From contig CAVJLN010000013.1 in NCBI GenBank assembly GCA_963650485.1, positions 1 through 64,000 on the forward strand: a DNA stretch of 64,000 nt, read 5' to 3'. This DNA is from Suilimivivens sp963650485. Lineage in GTDB: Bacteria > Bacillota > Clostridia > Lachnospirales > Lachnospiraceae. Position numbers and translations under genes: made by a program. The notes beneath the pieces are model-generated. The model did no database searches, was not told where the DNA came from, and was given only the letters and a program-made list of their open reading frames with translations. Below, piece by piece: positions 25,038 to 33,005 of this stretch. Position 1 is the stretch's first letter. The number at the start of each line of letters is the position of its first letter.

Positions 25038-26051
25038 ATGAAGAACAGCAATCAGAAAATATGGAAAAGAGTATTGGGAATTATTGCAATTCCACTGGGA
25101 ACATTCCTTATTATGCAGCTTTTATGCATATCAAATAATGTAATTATGTTTGAGACACAGGGGGATTGGAAAGTATTCTTTCGGGCTGCAGCCTCGGTAA
25201 TGTTAACCACCTTTGCATTATCAATCAACCTGAATTCCGGAAGATTTGACTTTTCCATCGGCTCGATTTCATTACTGTCCTCCGTAATTAGTGCAAGTAT
25301 CTGCACGAAGCTTGGATTTAGCACACCGGTAATGCTGATGATATCGATCCTGGCAGGCCTGCTTCTGGGAGCAGTATCGGGAATTGTCTATGTGCTTGTA
25401 AAGCTTCCGCCGATCATTGTGTCTCTTGGAGTGACGCTTTTTTATGAAGGTCTGGCATTTACACTTACAGAAGGACGCGGAGTTTCCTTTGTAACAAATA
25501 CGGAGCTGATCAGCTTTCCGAGTGTATGGAATTATTCGCTTGTAATTATTGTCGGTCTGGCAGTTATTATTTTTATTTTTGATTATACACAATTTGGATA
25601 CGATTACAGAGCGCTTTTGTCCGGACAGAAGGTATCGGTTAATACCGGAATCCGTGAAGTTCCGAATGCGGTTGGATGCTATCTGATTGCGGGCGGATTA
25701 ATGGGTGTTGTGGGATTTATGAGCGCTACAAATACTGGAACGATACAGATGTCCTTGAACTTTGGTTCCATAGGCGTTATGTTCACGGCATTTCTTCCTA
25801 TGTTCATAGGTGGATTTATCGGAAGATTCTGTAGCGATAAAATTGGGTATTTACTTGGTGCAGTAACAACCGCATTTATTTCACTGATGTATGCAAGATT
25901 AAATGTAGACTCTTCTGTCCAGCAGATTGTTACCGCATTGATTTTAGTGATATTCCTGATTTATCTGAACAATGAAAACAAAGTTGTCGAATTAGTGACA
26001 TTTAAAAAATATGTAACTATTCAGAGCCATGCAAAGTCTGGCAAAATATGA
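25038..26051 (+). CDS. Sugar ABC transporter permease 2, C-terminus from MITE
   Basis: About 337-residue BPD_transp_2 permease, partner of the first (LSINLNSGRFDFSIGSISLLSSVISASI resembles the substrate-facing repeat; FLPMFIGGFIGRFCSDKIGYLLGAVTTAFISLM near the end). ATG 25038 has GAGAGGTGG upstream. The last 12 codons and the stop (26013-26051, V-T-I-Q-S-H-A-K-S-G-K-I) are MITE DNA: the frame enters the element at its GTAAC end and stops inside it. The original C-terminus was probably replaced, which a membrane tail can tolerate. Confidence 0.88.
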   Translation: MKNSNQKIWKRVLGIIAIPLGTFLIMQLLCISNNVIMFETQGDWKVFFRAAASVMLTTFALSINLNSGRFDFSIGSISLLSSVISASICTKLGFSTPVMLMISILAGLLLGAVSGIVYVLVKLPPIIVSLGVTLFYEGLAFTLTEGRGVSFVTNTELISFPSVWNYSLVIIVGLAVIIFIFDYTQFGYDYRALLSGQKVSVNTGIREVPNAVGCYLIAGGLMGVVGFMSATNTGTIQMSLNFGSIGVMFTAFLPMFIGGFIGRFCSDKIGYLLGAVTTAFISLMYARLNVDSSVQQIVTALILVIFLIYLNNENKVVELVTFKKYVTIQSHAKSGKI

Positions 26052-26167
26052 ATGGAATGCTTGCATTCCAAGTCATATTTGACAGGATTTATATGGCGAA
26101 GTAACCACATGAGTAAAACTCAAGCTGCGTTAGCAGCGGTTTTACGAATGTGGTTCTGAATAGTTAC
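26013..26167 (+). mobile_element. MITE copy C (155 bp) at the end of permease 2
   Basis: Left end GTAACTATTCAGAGCC, right end GTTCTGAATAGTTAC, flanked by AAAAATAT (26005-26012) and GAAAATAT (26168-26175), a 7/8 target duplication. Shared with copy B (reverse complement): GCCATGCAAA, GAATGCTTGCATTC, ATTTATATGGCGAAGTAACC, CAGCGGTTTT and CGAATG. It contains no ORF of its own. It lies between permease 2 and the phosphoglucomutase-like gene. Confidence 0.85.
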
Positions 26168-26197
26168 GAAAATATATGAAGAAAAAAGGCGAAAAGA

Positions 26198-26833
26198 ATG
26201 AAGTATAAAGCAGTTATTTTTGATCTTGATGGAGTGATATGCTCTACAGATCATTATCATTATCTGGCATGGAAGAAAATGGCAGATGAAATAGGTGTTT
26301 ATTTTGATGAAAATATTAATAACCGGCTTCGAGGTGTAAGCCGGATGGAAAGCCTTGAAATTATTCTCGAGAATAGTGACAGGGAATATTCCGAAGAAGA
26401 GAAAAAGGATCTGGTCAATAAAAAAAATGAGACCTATGTTTCCCTGATTCGGAGAATGTCGGAAAAGGAGCTGCCTGAGGAGGTACGGGAAACGCTGGAT
26501 GAATTACGCAGACGTGGATATTTCCTTGCTATTGGTTCCTCGAGCAAAAACGCAAAGCTGATTCTGGAGAAACTTGGTCTGGGCGATTATTTTGATGCTG
26601 TCAGTGACGGCACGAATATCCATAAATCCAAACCGGATCCGGAGGTATTTGTGAAGGCGGCAGATTACCTTCTCGAAAATCCAATGAGATGCCTTGTAGT
26701 GGAAGATGCAAGAGCCGGAATTGATGCAGCAGTCGCAGGAGGATTCGACAGCGCCGGTCTTTCGGAGGCCGCGCGATATGGAAAGACGACATATCCATTA
26801 AAGCATTTCAGCGATCTGCAAAGAATACTATGA
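26198..26833 (+). CDS. Beta-phosphoglucomutase-like HAD hydrolase
   Basis: 211-residue HAD-superfamily protein. Motif I FDLDGVICSTDHYH places the nucleophile/acid pair at D9 and D11; motif II AIGSSSKNAKLIL; motif III KPDPEVF; motif IV VVEDARAGIDAAVAGG. The YHYLAWKKMADEIG cap segment and the R-GVSR motif are typical of beta-phosphoglucomutases, which convert beta-glucose 1-phosphate to glucose 6-phosphate. That fits breakdown of disaccharides by neighbouring enzymes, although no phosphorylase is present here. Confidence 0.82.
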   Translation: MKYKAVIFDLDGVICSTDHYHYLAWKKMADEIGVYFDENINNRLRGVSRMESLEIILENSDREYSEEEKKDLVNKKNETYVSLIRRMSEKELPEEVRETLDELRRRGYFLAIGSSSKNAKLILEKLGLGDYFDAVSDGTNIHKSKPDPEVFVKAADYLLENPMRCLVVEDARAGIDAAVAGGFDSAGLSEAARYGKTTYPLKHFSDLQRIL

Positions 26834-26869
26834 CTAATCGGAACTGACAAAATAACAAAGGAAATATAA

Positions 26870-26896
26870 CGGCCAGAAAATTCTGGCTGTTTTCAT
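26870..26896 (+). terminator. Weak intergenic hairpin before GH3
   Basis: GGCCAGAA/TTCTGGCT with a very short loop followed by GTTTT. Possibly a partial terminator within the operon; the next gene starts 16 bases later. Confidence 0.5.
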
Positions 26897-26911
26897 AGGA
26901 AGGTAGAAGTT

Positions 26912-28594
26912 ATGAATCTAAAAGCAAAACCATTTCAATTGGGAAGTCGGGATATCGCATGGGTGGACGCCACGCTTTCTAAAATGACACTGGAGGAAAA
27001 GATTGGTCAGCTATTTTGTCCGATCGGGTATTCTACAGATCCATCCTATCTGGATATGCTGTTGTCACATCATATTGGAGGACTGTTTTTCCGGGATGGT
27101 GTAGGTGCAGAAATGAGAGCAACCTTTGAATATGCACAGTCACATTCTGAGATTCCACTTCTGATTCCATCGAATCTGGAGGCTGGCGGAGACGGAGCCG
27201 CAACGGATGGAACTCCGTATGGAAAGCAGATGGCATGTGCAGCTGCTGACGACAAGGTATACGCTTACCGGCTTGGTAAAATTGCATGCTCGGAGGCATC
27301 CGCCTTAGGTATTAACTGGGCTTTTGCTCCAGTAGTGGATATTGATGCAAACGATCATAACCCCATTACAAATGTCCGGACGTACGGCAGGGATGTGGAT
27401 GTAATTATCTCATATGCCAAGGAATATATGAGAGGAGCCAGGGAATGTGGCGTAGCTACTTCCATCAAGCATTTTCCGGGAGATGGCATTGACGAAAGAG
27501 ATCAGCATCTGCTTACAAGTGTAAATTCTTTATCCATGGAGGAATGGGACAACAGCTATGGAAGAATATACAGAGAATTGATAGAGGAGGGAACCCTCTC
27601 TGTCATGGTAGGACATATCGCACTTCCGTCCTATCAGGTGCATTATAATCCTGAGTCTAAAGGGAAAATCATTCCGGCTACCTTATCGAAGGAGCTGCTG
27701 AATCATCTGCTCAGGGAAAAGCTTGGATTTGAAGGTCTGATTATTACAGATGCAACGCCTATGGTGGGATTTACCTCTGCAATGAAGCGTTCGGTATCCA
27801 TTCCATATGCGGTTGAATGTGGCTGTGACATGATCCTGTTTAATAAGGATCTGCATGAGGATTATCAGTTCATGCTGGAAGGATATCGAAATGGCATCCT
27901 GTCTGAAAAGAGACTGAATGATGCCAACAGGAGGATCCTTGCCATGAAAGCAGCTCTGCGATTACATGAAAAAAAGCTCCATGGACTGCTTGTACCGGAT
28001 GAGAGAAAACTATCGATTTTAAAGGATAAACAGCATATTGCGTGGGCGAGAGAACTGGCAGATCAATCCATTACTCTGGTTAAGGATACACAGAGGCTTC
28101 TTCCCCTGTCCCCGGAAAAATGCCATCGGATTCTGCTGGAAATACTTGGTTCTTTTCCATCTAATGAGCGTGTTATTACGAAAATGCAAGAAGAACTGGA
28201 GAAGAAGGGCTTTGAGGTGACTCTTTATGAAAAGGAAGATTTTGATGTCGGAGTAGACAACGTAGCGCAGTTTAGGAAGAAGTATGACTGTGTGCTTTAT
28301 ATCGGAAATGTGGAAAATGCAAGTAATCAGACTACAAACCGCATCAACTGGTACACCTTCTGGGGTCAGGGGAATAATGTGCCGTGGTTCGCAGACGAGG
28401 TACCGGTTCTTTTTATCAGTCTGGCCAATCCCTATCACCTGCTTGATGTACCAATGATTAAAACATATATCAACTGCTATTCCAATAACGATTATGTTCT
28501 GGAAGCGGTTGTAAAGAAAATTACGGGAGGAGATACCTTTTATGGTAAAAGCCCGATCGACCCGTTTTGTGGTCGTAAGGAGCTGACTTACTGA
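26912..28594 (+). CDS. GH3 glycosidase, beta-N-acetylhexosaminidase-like
   Basis: 560-residue cytosolic glycoside hydrolase family 3 protein (no signal peptide). The TIM barrel carries KHFPGDGIDERDQH (K186-H199 region), related to the NagZ signature KHFPGHGxxxxDSH, and the nucleophile D280 in LIITDATPM. A C-terminal alpha/beta domain runs from about residue 380 (ADQSITLVKDTQRLLPLSPEK). Activity is likely exo-beta on a small sugar imported by the ABC system; beta-glucosidase or N-acetylglucosaminidase cannot be told apart. Confidence 0.82.
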   Translation: MNLKAKPFQLGSRDIAWVDATLSKMTLEEKIGQLFCPIGYSTDPSYLDMLLSHHIGGLFFRDGVGAEMRATFEYAQSHSEIPLLIPSNLEAGGDGAATDGTPYGKQMACAAADDKVYAYRLGKIACSEASALGINWAFAPVVDIDANDHNPITNVRTYGRDVDVIISYAKEYMRGARECGVATSIKHFPGDGIDERDQHLLTSVNSLSMEEWDNSYGRIYRELIEEGTLSVMVGHIALPSYQVHYNPESKGKIIPATLSKELLNHLLREKLGFEGLIITDATPMVGFTSAMKRSVSIPYAVECGCDMILFNKDLHEDYQFMLEGYRNGILSEKRLNDANRRILAMKAALRLHEKKLHGLLVPDERKLSILKDKQHIAWARELADQSITLVKDTQRLLPLSPEKCHRILLEILGSFPSNERVITKMQEELEKKGFEVTLYEKEDFDVGVDNVAQFRKKYDCVLYIGNVENASNQTTNRINWYTFWGQGNNVPWFADEVPVLFISLANPYHLLDVPMIKTYINCYSNNDYVLEAVVKKITGGDTFYGKSPIDPFCGRKELTY

Positions 28595-28620
28595 TTATTG
28601 AGGTATCAAGAAGGAGTCCA

Positions 28621-31185
28621 ATGAAGATCGACGAGCTAAAGGTCAACCAATTAATAAATCCTCTGGGATATGATTTTTCATTTCTGAATTTTTCCTGGAA
28701 GGTAAAGGAAACAACAGCCTGTTTCCTTCAAAAAGTGCAGCTTCGCATCTGGAAAGAACAGGAGCAGGAAGTTTATAATTCCGGAATTCTTAAGGATTAT
28801 CATCAATGTGAGCTGTCAATTGATGCAGCTCTTGAACCCAGAACGAGATATTACTGGCAGATCTGGGCGATGGATAGGAATTGGAACAGCTGTCTGAGTG
28901 AGATCGCATGGTTCGAAACCGCCAAAGGAAACGAGCCATGGTTTGCCAGATGGATTTCGCCTGAACGTGAAACGAAGCAGATGCCGGTATTACATAAAAG
29001 CTTTGATATTTCTTCCGGAATACATCATGCCAGAATTTATTTCTATGGTTTAGGACTCTATGAGCTGTATCTGAATGGACAGAAGGTCGGTGATGAATAT
29101 TTGAAGCCCGGATATCATTCCTATGACTGCCGCATGGAGTACCAGACCTTTGATATTGGAGAATTGCTGGTAGAGGGAGAGAACGAAATAGAGGTACTCC
29201 TTGGGGAGGGCTGGTACAAGGGACGGTTTGGATTTGACGGTGACTACTATAATTTGTATGGCGACCGTAAGAAATGCATCGGAGAGCTCTGGCTTACCTA
29301 TGAGGACGGAAGCACAGAGTGTATCGGCACGGATCATACCTGGAGCTGTGATACCAGTACCATTTTGTCGAATGGAATTTATGATGGGGAGATTATTGAT
29401 GAAACGGTAAGGATAGAAGGGATCGGAGTTGAAGAGCTGGATGATACGACAGAGCTTCTTTGTGAAAGGACGAATCCTCCGGTCCGTAAGGTAACCCAAT
29501 ATGAGCCGGTTGGGATCACGCATCATCTGAATGGATACGACATTGTGGACTTCGGAAGGGTAATCACCGGATGGGTAGAGTTCGAGGGATCTCTCGTCAA
29601 GGGGCAGACAGTTTTGCTGCAGTATGCGGAGCTTTTGCAGGATGGTGATTTTTACAGGGAAAATCTTCGGACAGCGAAAGCAGAGCTGCAGTTTACTTCT
29701 AGGGGTGGCTATGAAAAGGCAGCACCTCATTTTACCTATTACGGATTTCGTTATGTAAAGGTTTCCGGATTGAAAGACGGACAGAGGCTTCGGTATCGTG
29801 CATACCGACTGATGTCGGACATTGAAAGAACCGGCGAGATTAAGACCTCAAACGAAGAAGTGAATACCCTGTTTATCAATACTCTTCGCTCTCAGAAGTG
29901 TAATTTTCTGGATATTCCTACGGACTGTCCGCAAAGAGATGAACGAATGGGATGGACCGGTGATGTGACCGCATTTGCCGGAACAGCATGCTTTCATATG
30001 AACAGCAGTGCTTTCTTCCGGCATTATCTGAAATGTGTCAGGGCAGAGCAGAGGCTTTGCAGGGGAGCAGTTCCCTTCTTTGCACCGAGACCCAAGGTGA
30101 AGGCAGAGGAGAACACGAACCCGTTTTATCAGGATGCAGGGGCTTGCACCTGGGGGGATGTGGCAACGGTTCTGCCATGGAAATTGTATGAATTTTATGG
30201 CAACAAACAGCTTCTTATGGAGCATTATCCTATCATGTGTGACTGGGTGGATTACATGACCGGTCGTGCAAGGGAGAATGAAATTCCTTATCTATGGCAG
30301 AATGACAGACAGCTTGGTGACTGGCTGGCTCTGGACAACGGAAACCCGTCCAATCCAATTGGTAAAACCGACCAGGGATTAATTGCATCTGCCTGGTATT
30401 ATCATTCCACGGTGATTTGTGAGAAGGCTGCCAATGAATTGGGGGATGTGCGAGAATCGGAGTTTCAAAATCAAAAGACAGCGATTTACAAGCGTTTTCT
30501 GGATTATTATTACAATGAAGTGGGCGAGCTGACGGTTGAGCCGACCCAGACGGCCTGTGCACTGTTACTGTTCTTTGGGTTATATGATTCCAGCTCCGAG
30601 CAGTATTTACTGAGCACTCTGGTAAAGCTTATCGAAGAAAATGGGAATAAGCTGAATACCGGATTTGTCGGTACGCCGATACTTTGTCCGGTTTTATCTC
30701 AGCACAACCGCAATGATCTCGCATACACACTGCTTTTGAATCGGGAATATCCAGGGTGGCTTAATGAGGTTAAGCTGGGGGCTACAACAGTCTGGGAAAG
30801 ATGGAATTCCCTTGACGAGGATGGACATATCAGCAGTACGGGAATGAACAGCCTGAATCATTACGCATACGGAAGTATCAGCGAATGGATGTATCAGTAT
30901 ATGTGCGGATTCCACCCACATATGCAGAAGAACATCTGTATGACAATTCAGCCCATGCCGGATAAGCGGATACAGCATGTAGCAGGAAAGTGGAATTCTC
31001 CATACGGTGTATTTGTCAGTGAATGGATCTATGAGGGGGATAGAGTCAGCTATCATTTTGAAATCCCATGCAATGCGAAGGCAGAAATTATTCTGCCTTC
31101 GGGGTACAGCACCTGTCTGCTTAGAGGAAGCTACCGATTTAGTGAGAACGGAACCGTTATATGTGAGCAGACGCAACCAGTTTAG
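28621..31185 (+). CDS. GH78 alpha-L-rhamnosidase
   Basis: 854-residue intracellular enzyme removing terminal alpha-L-rhamnose from plant glycosides or pectin oligomers. Order: N-terminal beta-sandwich domains (residues 1-320; IYFYGLGLYELYLNGQKVGDEYLKPGYHSYD), an (alpha/alpha)6 barrel with DIPTDCPQRDERMGWTGDVTAFAGTA holding the conserved acidic residues, and TTVWERWNSLDEDG with the likely catalytic base Glu. A C-terminal beta domain follows. No signal peptide. It sits 26 bases after the GH3 gene and 21 bases before a chemoreceptor gene. Confidence 0.92.
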   Translation: MKIDELKVNQLINPLGYDFSFLNFSWKVKETTACFLQKVQLRIWKEQEQEVYNSGILKDYHQCELSIDAALEPRTRYYWQIWAMDRNWNSCLSEIAWFETAKGNEPWFARWISPERETKQMPVLHKSFDISSGIHHARIYFYGLGLYELYLNGQKVGDEYLKPGYHSYDCRMEYQTFDIGELLVEGENEIEVLLGEGWYKGRFGFDGDYYNLYGDRKKCIGELWLTYEDGSTECIGTDHTWSCDTSTILSNGIYDGEIIDETVRIEGIGVEELDDTTELLCERTNPPVRKVTQYEPVGITHHLNGYDIVDFGRVITGWVEFEGSLVKGQTVLLQYAELLQDGDFYRENLRTAKAELQFTSRGGYEKAAPHFTYYGFRYVKVSGLKDGQRLRYRAYRLMSDIERTGEIKTSNEEVNTLFINTLRSQKCNFLDIPTDCPQRDERMGWTGDVTAFAGTACFHMNSSAFFRHYLKCVRAEQRLCRGAVPFFAPRPKVKAEENTNPFYQDAGACTWGDVATVLPWKLYEFYGNKQLLMEHYPIMCDWVDYMTGRARENEIPYLWQNDRQLGDWLALDNGNPSNPIGKTDQGLIASAWYYHSTVICEKAANELGDVRESEFQNQKTAIYKRFLDYYYNEVGELTVEPTQTACALLLFFGLYDSSSEQYLLSTLVKLIEENGNKLNTGFVGTPILCPVLSQHNRNDLAYTLLLNREYPGWLNEVKLGATTVWERWNSLDEDGHISSTGMNSLNHYAYGSISEWMYQYMCGFHPHMQKNICMTIQPMPDKRIQHVAGKWNSPYGVFVSEWIYEGDRVSYHFEIPCNAKAEIILPSGYSTCLLRGSYRFSENGTVICEQTQPV

Positions 31186-31206
31186 AACGTATAAGGCGGT
31201 GAGAGT

Positions 31207-32958
31207 ATGAAAAGAGGAAAAGGTTTATCCTTGAAGGGAAAGATAATTGGACTGATGGTCATGCTGCTGGTGCTTACGACTGTAGGTATGCTGGGGATAC
31301 AGAGCAGCGTAAGAAATATGAAAAAAGAATCTTACAGGATGAGCACGGTTTATCTGTCCATGGAATCTACCTATGGAGCAATCGGTAAAAAAATGGAAAT
31401 GATCCAGAAGTACATTAATATCCTGGCAGGAAGTTCAGATGCTGAACTGGAGATAGCCGGAGATATTTACGGACTGGCCGATTCTGAGGCGGAGCAGATG
31501 TATGTGCTTCTTAAGGATATGCAGCAGATATGTGATAACTCTGGAAATGAAGAGATACGGAAGGCATACACGGAATACCGGACAGGCTGTGAGACCCTGC
31601 TGCAGAGTCTGCTGAAGTGCAGTGATGCAAGAAAACAGGGAGATATGGTACTTGTTAAGCAATTGCTAGGTGGAGAGACGCTGGAATGCATATTGGGACA
31701 GGAGCAGCTTTGTATTAATCTGGAAACTGCGATTGATGACGGAATGACAGATATCAGACAGAGTGTTGTGAAAAGTGCAGAAACAACGTCTACATTTATC
31801 ATAATTGTGATCGTGGTCAGTGTGGCTGCATTTGCGTCGATTCTGATTGTGATGTATCTGTCCGTCATTCGACCGATTAATGAGGTGAGCAGGGGACTTG
31901 CAAGGATTGCCGATGGGGTAGATGAAGGGAATGCAGATTTAACGCAGGAAATTGCAGTTACTTCAAAAGATGAAATCGGCGGAATGGTAGAAAATGCAAA
32001 TGTTTTGATCCGGAATCTGTGTGAGATTATTGCCAAGCTGAAAACCAGATCCAGGGAAGTAATGAATTCCACTGAGGTTGTGAATGAGAGGGTTACGGAG
32101 GCAAATGATGTGATCTGTAACTTGTCTGCAACGATGGAGGAGCTGTCAGCGGGTACTACAGAGATATCAGAAGTAACAGAAAGAATTTATGAGCGTGTCC
32201 AGACAATCAAGGCAGATACCGGCAGCATTGCGCAGGAGGTTTCGAAGGGAAATGCTTTTTCCTCAGATCTGAAGGAAAGGGCACGGTACATTCAGGGAGT
32301 AACCAGAAAGAGTATAGAAAACAGCAGAGCAATTATGGAAAGCACGGGAGAATCTCTTGGAAGGAGTATAGAGGAAAGCAAGAAGATTGAGGAAATTGGC
32401 GCCTTGACTGCGGTGATTCTGCAGATTGCATCCCAAACAAATCTTCTGGCACTGAATGCCGCAATTGAGGCAGCAAGAGCAGGAGAAGCAGGGAAGGGCT
32501 TTGCCGTTGTAGCGGAAGAAATCCGTAAGCTTGCAGATGACAGCAAGGAAAATGCCAACGCGATCCGGCAATTAAATGATCAGATGACGGAAACGGTTTC
32601 AAATCTGGCAGAAGGTGCAGCACAGATGCTCGATTACATGGGAAAAAATATCCGCCAGGATTACGACGGTTTCAGTATGATGGCAGACCGTTACAATACC
32701 GATGCAGAAGAAATCCAGCAGATGATGAGCAACATCAATGAGAAGGTTGAGCATGTAGATGATGAAATGCTCGGAGTTACAGAAAATATGCAGAACATCA
32801 GCCTGTCCCTGAAAGAAAGGGCAGAGGCCATTGTATCTGTAACAACCAGTGTGGTGGATTTGAATAATTCCATTCTGGAGATTTCGGAAGAGTCTGAAAA
32901 CAATCAGAGGTGTGCAAGGGAAATTGGATTGATTGGGAAGGATTTTGTAACGGAATAA
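31207..32958 (+). CDS. Methyl-accepting chemotaxis protein (4HB-like)
   Basis: 583-residue chemoreceptor. TM1 is at about residues 11-30, then an external helical region of about 165 residues (four-helix-bundle-like, with several cysteines), TM2 at about 197-217, a HAMP linker (RPINEVSRGLARIADG), then the cytoplasmic coiled coil with the signalling tip IASQTNLLALNAAIEAARAGEAGKGFAVVAEEIRKLA. It lies only 21 bases behind the GH78 gene, so it is probably co-transcribed with sugar genes. The ligand is unknown. Confidence 0.88.
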   Translation: MKRGKGLSLKGKIIGLMVMLLVLTTVGMLGIQSSVRNMKKESYRMSTVYLSMESTYGAIGKKMEMIQKYINILAGSSDAELEIAGDIYGLADSEAEQMYVLLKDMQQICDNSGNEEIRKAYTEYRTGCETLLQSLLKCSDARKQGDMVLVKQLLGGETLECILGQEQLCINLETAIDDGMTDIRQSVVKSAETTSTFIIIVIVVSVAAFASILIVMYLSVIRPINEVSRGLARIADGVDEGNADLTQEIAVTSKDEIGGMVENANVLIRNLCEIIAKLKTRSREVMNSTEVVNERVTEANDVICNLSATMEELSAGTTEISEVTERIYERVQTIKADTGSIAQEVSKGNAFSSDLKERARYIQGVTRKSIENSRAIMESTGESLGRSIEESKKIEEIGALTAVILQIASQTNLLALNAAIEAARAGEAGKGFAVVAEEIRKLADDSKENANAIRQLNDQMTETVSNLAEGAAQMLDYMGKNIRQDYDGFSMMADRYNTDAEEIQQMMSNINEKVEHVDDEMLGVTENMQNISLSLKERAEAIVSVTTSVVDLNNSILEISEESENNQRCAREIGLIGKDFVTE

Positions 32959-33005
32959 CCTTTGGGAAGAAGTGTAAGGCAAGCAGAGCAGGGGAACGAA
33001 AAGTC

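Noticed and set aside
23432..26175. Autonomous insertion sequence in the ABC operon
   Set aside because: Both elements are about 150 bp with no transposase ORF; they are non-autonomous.
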